Shown here in pieces: positions 34,693 to 43,617 of a DNA stretch of 64,000 nt; position 1 is the first letter of the stretch, and every line of letters begins with the position of its first letter. Position numbers and translations under genes: made by a program. The notes below the pieces were generated by a model, which was not told the DNA's origin, did no database searches, and was given only the letters and a program-made list of their open reading frames with translations. Source of the stretch: Paenibacillus endophyticus. Its GTDB lineage: Bacteria > Bacillota > Bacilli > Paenibacillales > Paenibacillaceae. The stretch lies in contig NZ_JACHXW010000005.1 in the NCBI RefSeq assembly GCF_014192395.1, positions 248,001 through 312,000 of the forward strand, read 5' to 3'.

Positions 34693-34968
34693 TTATGCGC
34701 CTGTTAACGCATCCGGATTGTCCTTTATATAAATAAACATCGAATAAAAAACAGCAAATATTAGAAAAAACACAATCGACAGAACAAAAAATGTTATTCT
34801 ATAGCCCAGTGTCTCGAACCTTCGGAAGAAACGAATGCCTATGTACAAAGCCAGCAATGAAAAGAGATAACGATAAAAATCCTCGATTACGGTAAATAGC
34901 GTAATCAACAGTCCCGCAGTGAACGTGTAGGCGATAAGCCAAAACGTTGTCTTTACCTTCTCATTCAT
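34693..34968 (-). CDS. Small membrane protein, unknown
   Basis: 91 residues with three or four hydrophobic helices (FWLIAYTFTAGLLITLFTV, YLFSLLALYIGI, ITFFVLSIVFFLIFAVFY) and no recognised domain. It starts ten bases after rpe ends, so it is probably cotranscribed. In B. subtilis thiN occupies the place between rpe and spoVM; this is unrelated. Confidence 0.7.
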   Translation of the reverse strand: MNEKVKTTFWLIAYTFTAGLLITLFTVIEDFYRYLFSLLALYIGIRFFRRFETLGYRITFFVLSIVFFLIFAVFYSMFIYIKDNPDALTGA

Positions 34969-34978
34969 GTTTCAGCCC

Positions 34979-35623
34979 CTAGCGCAGTACAGCGATAGCA
35001 GCTGTACGGTCCTGTTCTGCAAACACAGCATTGCCTGCCACAAGCACGTTAGCTCCCGCCTCGCGAATAACAGCGGCAGTGGCTGCATTAACGCCGCCGT
35101 CTACCTGTACAAACACCTCATCAAGCCCTTGTTCTTCAAGCATCGCGCGCAGCTGGCGCAGCTTCACTAACGAATATGGAATGAACTTCTGCCCGCCAAA
35201 GCCCGGGTTAACCGTCATGATAAGCACGAGATCAAGATCATGAAGAATCGGCTCCAGAATGGAGACGGGAGTAGCTGGATTAATAGCAACGCCTGCCGGC
35301 AATCCCTTTTCCTTAATATAATGCACCGTTCTATGCAAGTGCACGCAAGCCTCGGCATGAATCGTAATCCGGTCTGCGCCTGCAGCAATATAATCGGCAA
35401 TTGAAAGCTCCGGACGCTCGATCATAAGATGTACGTCAAAAGGGAGTTTTGTCGTTGGCCGAATAGCCGAAATGACAGGCGGCCCGAACGTTAAGTTCGG
35501 TACAAAATGTCCATCCATTACGTCAATATGAATCCAATCTGCCCCTGCCGCTTCCACGGCTTGGACTTCCTCTCCAAGCCTCGCGAAATTAGCTGATAGT
35601 ATGGAAGGCGCAATAATCGTCAT
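34979..35623 (-). CDS. rpe: Ribulose-phosphate 3-epimerase
   Basis: 214 residues, TIM barrel: [35 protein letters not shown] (metal-binding His and Asp), [21 protein letters not shown] and VDGGVN. It interconverts ribulose-5-phosphate and xylulose-5-phosphate in the pentose phosphate pathway. GGAGGT precedes the ATG; rsgA ends five bases upstream. Confidence 0.97.
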   Translation of the reverse strand: MTIIAPSILSANFARLGEEVQAVEAAGADWIHIDVMDGHFVPNLTFGPPVISAIRPTTKLPFDVHLMIERPELSIADYIAAGADRITIHAEACVHLHRTVHYIKEKGLPAGVAINPATPVSILEPILHDLDLVLIMTVNPGFGGQKFIPYSLVKLRQLRAMLEEQGLDEVFVQVDGGVNAATAAVIREAGANVLVAGNAVFAEQDRTAAIAVLR

Positions 35624-35628
35624 AGTTG

Positions 35629-36564
35629 TTAGTACCTCCGTTTTTTGTCTTTCATTTCCGCTAGAAACAGCAAGTAATGCTCATGCCTGCTTTTCTCGAT
35701 TTCACCGCTCTCTACTGCAGCGAGCACCGCGCAGCCTGGCTCATGCACATGCGTACAACCACGGAACTTGCAGCTTGGAGAAAGCTTGCGCATCTCGATA
35801 AAGCAATATCCTAAATCCTCAATTCCTAGCTCTTGGAAATCCAACTGACTGAAACCAGGCGTATCTGCGACTAAACCGCCGCCAATCTCTATTAGCTCCA
35901 CATGCCTGGTCGTATGCTTGCCGCGCCCCAGTCGATTGCTGATTTCATTGGTTTCTAGCTGAAGACCTGGAACGATTGCATTAAGCAGCGATGATTTGCC
36001 TACGCCGGATTGACCCGCAAACACGGCAAGATGGCCCTGCAGTCTCTCTTGAAATGGTGTAATGCCTTCACCAAGACGGGAGCTTGTCCCGTATACTTCA
36101 TAGCCAAGAGCACGATAAATTCGGTTAACGGAGGCTGCCGCAGCTTGTGCCTCCGCAGTCTCCAAACCATCGTTCTCCAAATCTTGCTTGCTTAAGCAAA
36201 GGACAGCGGGGATGCCTGCATGCTCGATATGCACGAGAAACTTATCAAGCAGCTGTAAATTAAGTGCAGGCTCCGTTACGGAGAACACAAGAATGGCAAG
36301 ATCAATATTAGCCACTGGAGGACGAATCAGCTCCGAAGAACGAGGAAGAAGCTCCTCGACAGTTCCCTCTCCGTTCTCCGTTAAGCTGTACATCACGCGG
36401 TCTCCGACTAACGGCGTCAATCCTCTGTTTTTGAAAACGCCGCGTCCTCGGCACTGAATCGTTGCCGAATCCGATGCCGTATTCTCAGCCCTCACATAAT
36501 AGTAGCCGCTCAAGGCTTTGACAATCGTACCTTTAAGATGATTTTCTTTACTGTTGTGGCTCAT
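35629..36564 (-). CDS. rsgA: Ribosome small-subunit GTPase RsgA
   Basis: 311 residues from ATG 36564, which begins two bases after the prkC stop codon. An OB-fold N-terminus ([14 protein letters not shown]), a circularly permuted GTPase (LSKQDLE as G4, [12 protein letters not shown] as G1, DTPGFSQ as G3) and a C-terminal zinc knuckle ([14 protein letters not shown]). It helps late 30S maturation. Longer upstream frames overlap prkC and are rejected. Confidence 0.95.
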   Translation of the reverse strand: MSHNSKENHLKGTIVKALSGYYYVRAENTASDSATIQCRGRGVFKNRGLTPLVGDRVMYSLTENGEGTVEELLPRSSELIRPPVANIDLAILVFSVTEPALNLQLLDKFLVHIEHAGIPAVLCLSKQDLENDGLETAEAQAAAASVNRIYRALGYEVYGTSSRLGEGITPFQERLQGHLAVFAGQSGVGKSSLLNAIVPGLQLETNEISNRLGRGKHTTRHVELIEIGGGLVADTPGFSQLDFQELGIEDLGYCFIEMRKLSPSCKFRGCTHVHEPGCAVLAAVESGEIEKSRHEHYLLFLAEMKDKKRRY

Positions 36565-36565
36565 G

Positions 36566-38692
36566 CTAAGGCTGCTGCTCTGACTGCTCTTGTTGCTGTT
36601 CTTGCTGCTCTTCTTCAATTGGCTCATCGCTTTCGGTAACCTCCGCTTGTGCCGGTGCTTCTGTCGGCTGCACTTCTTCACCTGGAATGTTCAAGGTGGA
36701 TGAATTCGATCCTTGCAATAGTTCTTCATAGGTAATGGTTTTCGAATCGATAAACTGGTTATCTCGGTAAACCGTCACCCTTGCTTCGGTATCAGGTGCT
36801 ACGAGTACGGTAACAGGAAACGTTTGCGTTGTCGTGATTTGGCGTTTATCCCACTCAATATTCTCCCCACGAGAATCAGAATATACGATGCGGATTTCGC
36901 TCGTCTTGCCGGCTTCCGCAGGTGAGATCGTTATATTGAATTGATGCTCCTTCGCGTCAGCAGGCGGTCCCGAACTGACTCGAATTGACAGTACAGCACC
37001 TTTGGACACTTGGTCCTTCGGTTTATAAGGATCTTGGCTGATGACATAGTTTTTCTGATGCAAGTAGCTCGGCTCATATAAGATATCTGCGTCATCGAGC
37101 GTCAACTCGTTAGCCTTGATTAAATCCTTCGCTTCATCCAAGCTTTTACCGATCAGGTTCGGCATAGGAACGGTCTCGCGGCCTTTGCTGACCGTGAAGG
37201 TGAACTCTACCGATTCTGGATTGTACTCCTCGCCTGGCTCTGGAGACTGCTGAATAACCGTATCGGGAGCTTCCTCACTATACAACGGAACGATGACAAT
37301 CTGCTTCTCAGAGATGCCTAACGCCCCAAGCTCATCGATAGCTGTCTGCAGCGCTTTTCCTACATAATTGCCGAGCTCTTCCAGCTCAGGTCCGTCACTT
37401 ACCGTAATTTGAATAAGCGAGCCTTCCTTGACTCTCATATTCATCTTCGACTGACTTAGCACCTGATCCTTCGGAATTTCCTTATGGTGCTCATGGACAA
37501 CAGGATCCTCTATTTTGAGACCCGCAGCCTCAATCATTTGTCTAGCTTCGATTTCCGTCTTGCCAACGACATAAGGCACATTAACCTCTGCCACGTCCAG
37601 AACGCCAAGCAGCCAAATAAAGCCGCCAATGAACAAACCTAATATGATAAGCGTAACGCCAACGATAGTTAACGGCTTCTTCCAGCCTTTGGGCTTCGCA
37701 GCTGCCGCTTCTTCCTCTTTGTAAGCTTTATCTCCGGATGCAGCCGTTTTTGCAATAGGACGCTCTCTCTCGGCCGTCTCTACCGCTCTAATATCGCCGC
37801 GGATAGCAGGCATCACTCGCGTTTCTTCCATATCATTCACATGAACGAAAGTGATCTTCGGTTCCTTCAGTCGATCGGGACGAAGACATGTATCCAGATC
37901 TGCTTGCATTTCATGGGCAGAAGCGTAACGTTCACTCGGATTTTTCCGCATCGCTTTGAGGATAACATTCTCTACGCTTTGCGGAATATGAGGATTTACG
38001 ACACGAGGATCCTCGAAATTTTCCTGCAAATGCTTGAGTGCAACACTAATTGGACTCTCGCCAAGAAACGGAAGCTTCGCAGTCAGCATTTGGTAGAGCA
38101 CAATACCAAGTGAATATAGGTCAGACTTCTCTCCGGTATTGACCCCCTTCGCATGCTCGGGGGAGAAATAGTGGACAGATCCGATGACGGATCCCGTCTG
38201 TGTGATCGTCGATGATGTAACCGCACGGGCAATCCCGAAATCCGTTACCTTCACTCGTCCGTTTTTTCCGATTAAAATGTTATGAGGCTTAATATCACGG
38301 TGGATAATATGATTCTGATGCGCATGATCGAGAGCATCAGCGATTTGCATGGCAATGCGCACCGCTTCTTCTGGCTGCAACGGCGCACGCTCTTGTATAA
38401 TTTCATTTAAGTTGTGGCCTTCAATGTACTCCATGACGATATAATGTATGTCTTCTTCTTGTCCTACATCATAGATGCTGACGACGTTCGGATGAGACAG
38501 CGCAGCCGCCGATTGTGCCTCACGACGAAACCTTCGTATAAATTCCTCGTCATGTACAAATTGCTGACGCAGCACCTTTACCGCAACCTTGCGATTCAGA
38601 AGCACATCATGCGCTTTGTAGACAAGCGCCATTCCGCCTCCGCCGATACGTGTCAATATTTCATAACGTCCGCCTAAATCCTGTCCGATCAT
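36566..38692 (-). CDS. prkC: Ser/Thr protein kinase with PASTA domains
   Basis: 708 residues. A cytoplasmic Hanks-type kinase (GGGGMALVYKAHD, VAVKVL, HRDIKPHN, DFGIAR), a basic linker, one membrane helix (about 345-370), then three PASTA repeats (VNVPYVVGKTEIEA, ELGNYVGKAL, VPMPNLIGKSLDEA) and a Glu/Gln-rich tail. It senses muropeptides and controls growth and spore germination in Bacillus. ATG 38692 follows GGGGAG; it is paired with the phosphatase gene just upstream. Confidence 0.96.
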   Translation of the reverse strand: MIGQDLGGRYEILTRIGGGGMALVYKAHDVLLNRKVAVKVLRQQFVHDEEFIRRFRREAQSAAALSHPNVVSIYDVGQEEDIHYIVMEYIEGHNLNEIIQERAPLQPEEAVRIAMQIADALDHAHQNHIIHRDIKPHNILIGKNGRVKVTDFGIARAVTSSTITQTGSVIGSVHYFSPEHAKGVNTGEKSDLYSLGIVLYQMLTAKLPFLGESPISVALKHLQENFEDPRVVNPHIPQSVENVILKAMRKNPSERYASAHEMQADLDTCLRPDRLKEPKITFVHVNDMEETRVMPAIRGDIRAVETAERERPIAKTAASGDKAYKEEEAAAAKPKGWKKPLTIVGVTLIILGLFIGGFIWLLGVLDVAEVNVPYVVGKTEIEARQMIEAAGLKIEDPVVHEHHKEIPKDQVLSQSKMNMRVKEGSLIQITVSDGPELEELGNYVGKALQTAIDELGALGISEKQIVIVPLYSEEAPDTVIQQSPEPGEEYNPESVEFTFTVSKGRETVPMPNLIGKSLDEAKDLIKANELTLDDADILYEPSYLHQKNYVISQDPYKPKDQVSKGAVLSIRVSSGPPADAKEHQFNITISPAEAGKTSEIRIVYSDSRGENIEWDKRQITTTQTFPVTVLVAPDTEARVTVYRDNQFIDSKTITYEELLQGSNSSTLNIPGEEVQPTEAPAQAEVTESDEPIEEEQQEQQQEQSEQQP

Positions 38693-38697
38693 CCTAG

Positions 38698-39459
38698 TCA
38701 CTCCCCTCGATTCGTGCTGCCCGCTTCTTGCAGAAGAACGACTGTAATGTTGTCGTCCCCGCCAGCATGCAGTGCAAGCTGAATGAGATGATCAGCTTTG
38801 GCTTCCAGCTCCAGCTGCTCTGTCGTGACCGTTTGCAGCATTTGCTGCTCGCTCACCAGATTCGATAATCCGTCGCTGCAAAGCAGCAGGACGTCTTCCG
38901 GCGACCATTCCACCGATTGCACTTCGATCTCGACTTGCGAATCCGTACCGACTGCGCGTGTTAGCACATTACGGCGCGGATGATGGGCAGCTTCTTCGGC
39001 ACTCAGCTGGCCGGATTTAACCAATTCGTTAACCAGCGTATGATCATTCGTAATTTGCGTGATCACGCCTTCTTTAATCTTGTATGCACGGCTGTCGCCA
39101 ACATGTCCAATAATAGCATTGTCCTGCTTAACAAGCGCAGCGACGATGGTGGTACCCATGTTATGATAGCGCTCATTGCGTGAGGCCATCTCGAAAACAG
39201 CTTCATTCGCTTGCGAAATCGCTTGGCGAATAAGCATCTTCCCTTCCTGCAAAGACAAGTCGGCTTTCGCTGCGCTTTGCTCCAGCATGCTGCGGAACGC
39301 GTCTACAGCCTTTTGGCTGGCGACGTCTCCGGCTTGATGACCGCCCATGCCATCTGCTACGATGGCAATTGTGATCCCATTATTCAATTGACTAACCCAT
39401 GATTGATCTTCATTCACATGACGAACCCGTCCAATATCACTGCGGTTTGCCGTTAACAA
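38698..39459 (-). CDS. prpC: PP2C-type Ser/Thr phosphatase, partner of PrkC
   Basis: 253 residues with the PP2C metal motifs: RHVNEDQSW, VADGMGGHQAGDVAS, GHVGDSRAY, LLCSDGLSN and GGDDNITVV. It dephosphorylates PrkC and its targets. TTG 39459 is the start, seven bases after GAGGTGA; an ATG frame just upstream stops at once. It ends by overlapping the prkC ribosome site, so the pair is coupled. Confidence 0.96.
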   Translation of the reverse strand: MLTANRSDIGRVRHVNEDQSWVSQLNNGITIAIVADGMGGHQAGDVASQKAVDAFRSMLEQSAAKADLSLQEGKMLIRQAISQANEAVFEMASRNERYHNMGTTIVAALVKQDNAIIGHVGDSRAYKIKEGVITQITNDHTLVNELVKSGQLSAEEAAHHPRRNVLTRAVGTDSQVEIEVQSVEWSPEDVLLLCSDGLSNLVSEQQMLQTVTTEQLELEAKADHLIQLALHAGGDDNITVVLLQEAGSTNRGE

Positions 39460-39466
39460 TCAGTCA

Positions 39467-40513
39467 TCACCTCGCCTGAGACTCCATATGTTTCGCTCTT
39501 AACTGGCCGCATGCAGCCGCAATATCATGACCTTGCTCCCTACGAATCGTAACGCTCACTTTATTCCGTTCCAATACGCGTTGGAATTCAAATATGTCCT
39601 CGCGCGGCGTCCGAACGTAGTTCCGTTCAGGAACATGGTTAACTGGAATCAAGTTGACATGACATAACATGCCTTGCAATACATCCGCCAGCTCCTGCGC
39701 ATGCTCTGCACGGTCATTTACCCCGCCGATCAAGGCATACTCGAACGTGATTCTCCGGCCTGTTTTGGCGATATAGTTATGGCAAGCAGCCATTACATCT
39801 TCGAATGGGAAACGACGGTTAACCGGCATAAGCTTCGAGCGCAGCGCGTCATTCGGCGCATGAATCGACAGAGCAAGGTTAATTTGCGTATTTTCCTCCG
39901 CGAATTTATACATGCTCGGCACGATACCGCTCGTTGATACCGTAATATGGCGTTGGCCAATGTTCAGTCCCTTCTCGTGAATCATGATGCGAAGGAACGT
40001 CATAGTGGCGTCATAATTCTCGAACGGTTCGCCCGAGCCCATAATGACGATGCTCGATACGCGCTCTCCGGTAGCGTCCAGCATCTGTTGTGCCGTTACC
40101 ACCTGCGCTACGATTTCACCAGCGGTCAGGTTACGTTTCAATCCGCCGAGCGTCGATGCGCAGAACGTGCAGCCGATTCGGCAGCCGACTTGAGTCGTCA
40201 CGCAGATGCTGTTCCCATAGTTGTGGCGCATAATAACCGTTTCAATCGCATGCGCATCATGAAGGCCAAACAGAAACTTAACCGTTCCATCCTTCGATTC
40301 GAACTTCGTTATTTCGCTGAGCGTTACAAACTGAAAGCTCTCTTCAAGCTTATCCCGCAGCGTCTTGGATAGGTTGGACATATCTTCAAAGCTCTTTACC
40401 CGCTTCACATAAAGCCAATCAAACAACTGTCCGCCTCGAAATGCGGGCTCTCCGTTGTCTTTCATCCATTGTTGAAGCTGTTCGAGCGTGTAGTCATATA
40501 TGCATGGTTTCAT
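39467..40513 (-). CDS. rlmN: 23S rRNA A2503 methyltransferase
   Basis: 348 residues, a radical-SAM enzyme: [11 protein letters not shown] carries the CX3CX2C cluster, with [17 protein letters not shown] and the methyl-carrier Cys in the C-terminal [10 protein letters not shown]. It methylates A2503 of 23S rRNA and also A37 of some tRNAs. It lies upstream of prpC with an eight-base gap. Confidence 0.96.
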   Translation of the reverse strand: MKPCIYDYTLEQLQQWMKDNGEPAFRGGQLFDWLYVKRVKSFEDMSNLSKTLRDKLEESFQFVTLSEITKFESKDGTVKFLFGLHDAHAIETVIMRHNYGNSICVTTQVGCRIGCTFCASTLGGLKRNLTAGEIVAQVVTAQQMLDATGERVSSIVIMGSGEPFENYDATMTFLRIMIHEKGLNIGQRHITVSTSGIVPSMYKFAEENTQINLALSIHAPNDALRSKLMPVNRRFPFEDVMAACHNYIAKTGRRITFEYALIGGVNDRAEHAQELADVLQGMLCHVNLIPVNHVPERNYVRTPREDIFEFQRVLERNKVSVTIRREQGHDIAAACGQLRAKHMESQAR

Positions 40514-40612
40514 TTCATCACACCTGTACCTTATAGTAGGGCGGCTCTATGTTCTGAACGCCGCCATCGATTTATTTTACCACAAACGCCCATGTTCAGC
40601 CATAAGCGCCGC

Positions 40613-42136
40613 TTAAGAGCGTTTAATCATCCTTGCAATGTAAAAGCCGTCACTGTCAAAATGCTGAGGAAGCAGCTGTGCTTGTCCTTCGAAATGCTCA
40701 TCGATCACACCGGCCTTCCTAAGCTGATCCAAGATCGGTTCCGGCCAGCCCGGATCTAATTCAAATTCAGAATGCGCCTGAAGAAAGTCGGCAATCTGCT
40801 TCTCGTTCTCGTCTCTCTCAATCGTACAAGTGCTGTACACGAGCACGCCGCCTGGCCGCACTAAATCGCATACTGCATTCAGCAGTCGATGTTGTACAGC
40901 AGCAATATCAGAAACATCACCTAACGTTTTGGTCCATTTGATTTCGGGCTTACGTTTAATGACGCCAAAGCCTGAGCACGGCGCGTCCAAAAGCACGGCG
41001 TCCATCGAATTCGGCTTAAAGCGATCCGCAAGCTTCAGCGCATCCTCGGTAATCGCCTCTACGTTGCGAAGCTTAAGACGTTCGGATTGCGTGACGATCA
41101 AATCTCGTTTATGAGCATGCAAATCATTCGCCCATACCTTGCCTTTGCCCTCCATCAGCTCCGCCAAGTGTGTGCTCTTGCCGCCTGGCGCAGCACAGCA
41201 GTCCAGCACCTGCATGCCTGCTTTCGGCGCTACAACCTCCGCAACGAGCATGGAGCTCTCATCCTGCACGGACCATAATCCGTCGCGGAATCCGGCTGTA
41301 TCCGCTAGATTGCCACCGCGTTCAACCGCAATGCCCGCGGGCGCAACAGCCGACGGCTTCGCATCGTAACCGGCTTCCATTAGAAGCGCAATAGCATCCT
41401 CGCGGCTTCCCTTTAACGAATTGACACGCACGCTTGAATGAGGATGCGCATTGCCTGCAGCGCATATCCGTTCGGCTTGGTCTGCACCATATGCGGATAC
41501 CCAGCGGCTTACCAGCCATTCCGGATAAGAATGGCGCAATGCGATTTGGACAATTGGATCGGCGTGCTTAATCGCAGACGCCTGAAGCTCGTCCCGGCCT
41601 CGGTCAATGCTGCGAAGCACGCCATTCACCATGCCGGAAATCCCGGAGTGGCCGCGCTTCTTCGCAATTGTAACCGCCTCGTTAACCGCGGCATGCGCAG
41701 GTATCCTATCCAAATACAGAAGCTGATAAGCACTCATTCGGAGCAGCTGGTGAACCCAAGGCTCAAGCTTGTTCAAGCCTTTGGAAACAAACCGGCCAAG
41801 CCAGTAATCGAGTGTGGCTTGACGCTGGATTGTCCCGTATACGAGCTCTGTGACGAGCCCGGCATCTGCTCGCTGCAGTCCCGCGTCCTGAAGGGTGCGG
41901 TTCAACTGCAGATTGCTGTAAGCTCCTGTCTGCGCAACCTTGACCAGCGTATCCATAGCCAGCTCCCGCGGGGATTTCGCCTTGCGGCTGCCCGCCTGCT
42001 GCGAGGCTTGTACGGCCTGAGCCGGTTTGTTCCCGGAAATAGGACGCTTATGTCCGTTTTTCGCCTTCGGCTTGGCGTTTGCAGACTGACTGCCCTGATG
42101 ATTCAGGTTCTTTTTATGTGTTCCACTATCCGTCAT
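40613..42136 (-). CDS. rsmB: 16S rRNA C967 methyltransferase
   Basis: 507 residues. A Lys/Gln-rich N-terminal extension (about 60 residues), an NusB-like RNA-binding domain, and the SAM domain: VLDCCAAPGGKSTHLAE, LLDAPCSGFGVI (PCS) and YSTCTIERDENE (second catalytic Cys). ATG 42136 follows GGAGGTG. It overlaps fmt by 11 bases. The disordered N-terminal tail is longer than in B. subtilis. Confidence 0.95.
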   Translation of the reverse strand: MTDSGTHKKNLNHQGSQSANAKPKAKNGHKRPISGNKPAQAVQASQQAGSRKAKSPRELAMDTLVKVAQTGAYSNLQLNRTLQDAGLQRADAGLVTELVYGTIQRQATLDYWLGRFVSKGLNKLEPWVHQLLRMSAYQLLYLDRIPAHAAVNEAVTIAKKRGHSGISGMVNGVLRSIDRGRDELQASAIKHADPIVQIALRHSYPEWLVSRWVSAYGADQAERICAAGNAHPHSSVRVNSLKGSREDAIALLMEAGYDAKPSAVAPAGIAVERGGNLADTAGFRDGLWSVQDESSMLVAEVVAPKAGMQVLDCCAAPGGKSTHLAELMEGKGKVWANDLHAHKRDLIVTQSERLKLRNVEAITEDALKLADRFKPNSMDAVLLDAPCSGFGVIKRKPEIKWTKTLGDVSDIAAVQHRLLNAVCDLVRPGGVLVYSTCTIERDENEKQIADFLQAHSEFELDPGWPEPILDQLRKAGVIDEHFEGQAQLLPQHFDSDGFYIARMIKRS

Positions 42137-43085
42137 GCCGCACCTCCGCGCCTAACAAAGTGTCCGTTTCAAGACGCGCGCCCTTCAACCACTCTGCGGC
42201 ATTCATCACTCGCTTGCCTGCTGGCTGAATCTCCTTCAATAAAAGAACGCCATCGCCAGTCTGGACATGAATGCCCTGGCTGTCTGCTGCAAGCACAGCT
42301 CCGGGTGCTGCCGATCTAATCGGAGTCTGAGATTCCGCTTCGGCGCACGCCCATATTTTGAATACCTCGCCGTTCAAATAAGTGAAGGCGCCTGCCATCG
42401 GAGACAAGCCGCGAACCTGATTGAAAACCTCACGAGCTGATTTGGCCCAATCGATAAGCTCGTCCTCACGCGTTAGGTTTGGCGCATAAGTTGCCTGTTC
42501 ATGCTGCTGCGGAATAGCTTTCGCCTCTCCCGACATGATAGACGGCAGCGTTTCTCTCAGCAGCTCTGCGCCAGCGAGACTTAGCTTCTCGAACATCGTA
42601 CCGGAAGTATCCTCATCCGTAATCGGAAGCTCGACGACACTAATCATATCGCCGGTATCCAGACCTTCGGCCATATACATAATTGTAACGCCTGTAGAGC
42701 TTTCTCCATTAATGATGGATCTCTGGATAGGCGCTCCGCCGCGATATTTCGGAAGCAAGGAGCCATGCACATTAATGCAGCCAAGCCGCGGGATATCGAG
42801 CAGTGCCTTAGGTAAAATTTGACCATAGGCCGCCGTTACGATCAAATCCGGCTTCAGCTCCGCGATTGCAGCAACAGCATCCGCATTGCGCATTCGCTCC
42901 GGCTGCAGCACAGGCAGATTGAACGACAACGCCGCTTCCTTTACAGGCGGCGGCGTGAGCGTTTTTTTGCGGCCCTTCGGCCGATCAGGCTGCGTGACAA
43001 CGGCAACGACATTGTACTGCTGCTCAAGAAGCAGCTTTAAAGAGGGAACGGCAAAATCCGGCGTTCCCATAAATACGATACGCAT
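42126..43085 (-). CDS. fmt: Methionyl-tRNA formyltransferase
   Basis: 319 residues: MRIVFMGTPDFAVPSL, GCINVHGSLLPKYRGGAPI (catalytic Asn and His), GVTIMYMAEGLDTGDM, and the C-terminal tRNA-binding domain. It formylates initiator Met-tRNA using formyl-THF. It follows def by four bases; the two act in one pathway. Confidence 0.97.
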   Translation of the reverse strand: MRIVFMGTPDFAVPSLKLLLEQQYNVVAVVTQPDRPKGRKKTLTPPPVKEAALSFNLPVLQPERMRNADAVAAIAELKPDLIVTAAYGQILPKALLDIPRLGCINVHGSLLPKYRGGAPIQRSIINGESSTGVTIMYMAEGLDTGDMISVVELPITDEDTSGTMFEKLSLAGAELLRETLPSIMSGEAKAIPQQHEQATYAPNLTREDELIDWAKSAREVFNQVRGLSPMAGAFTYLNGEVFKIWACAEAESQTPIRSAAPGAVLAADSQGIHVQTGDGVLLLKEIQPAGKRVMNAAEWLKGARLETDTLLGAEVRHDG

Positions 43086-43089
43086 GAAG

Positions 43090-43575
43090 CTATTCGCCGC
43101 CTTTTCTAGCTCTTTCCGAAATGTCGTAGATGCTCTCCGCCAAATCGGTAAACAAAATGCCGTTCAAATGGTCGACCTCATGCTGGAAAGCACGCGCAAA
43201 ATAACCTGTTGCCTCGACCGTAAACGACTGACCGCTGCTGTCTTGGCCTGTAACTACGATACGGTCCGCACGCAATACGTCACCGTTAAGATTCGGAATG
43301 CTCAAGCAGCCTTCTGGACCAAGCTGTTCGCCTTCCTGCTCCACAATAACAGGATTGACCATTTCCACCAATCCATTCTCATCGCCGACATCTACCACGA
43401 TAACCCGCTTCGAGATGCCGATTTGAGGCGCGGCAAGGCCTACTCCCTCTGCGTCGTACATCGTCTCTGCCATATCTTTAAGCAACTTCTGCAAATTTGC
43501 GTTGAACTTCGTTACTTCCTTTGCCAGTTCCCGCAATACCGGGTCCGGCTCTTTCACAATTATACGGATACTCAT
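43090..43575 (-). CDS. def: Peptide deformylase
   Basis: 161 residues from ATG 43575 (MSIRIIVKEPDPVLR), with the three motifs GVGLAAPQIG, EGCLSI and QHEVDHLNG that bind the catalytic metal. It removes the formyl group from new proteins. A GTG or ATG 24 bases upstream is rejected because GGAAGGG sits before 43575. Confidence 0.97.
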   Translation of the reverse strand: MSIRIIVKEPDPVLRELAKEVTKFNANLQKLLKDMAETMYDAEGVGLAAPQIGISKRVIVVDVGDENGLVEMVNPVIVEQEGEQLGPEGCLSIPNLNGDVLRADRIVVTGQDSSGQSFTVEATGYFARAFQHEVDHLNGILFTDLAESIYDISERARKGGE

Positions 43576-43617
43576 TGTATTCCCTTCCTTTACGATCATT
43601 AAAATAGTAATAGCTAT

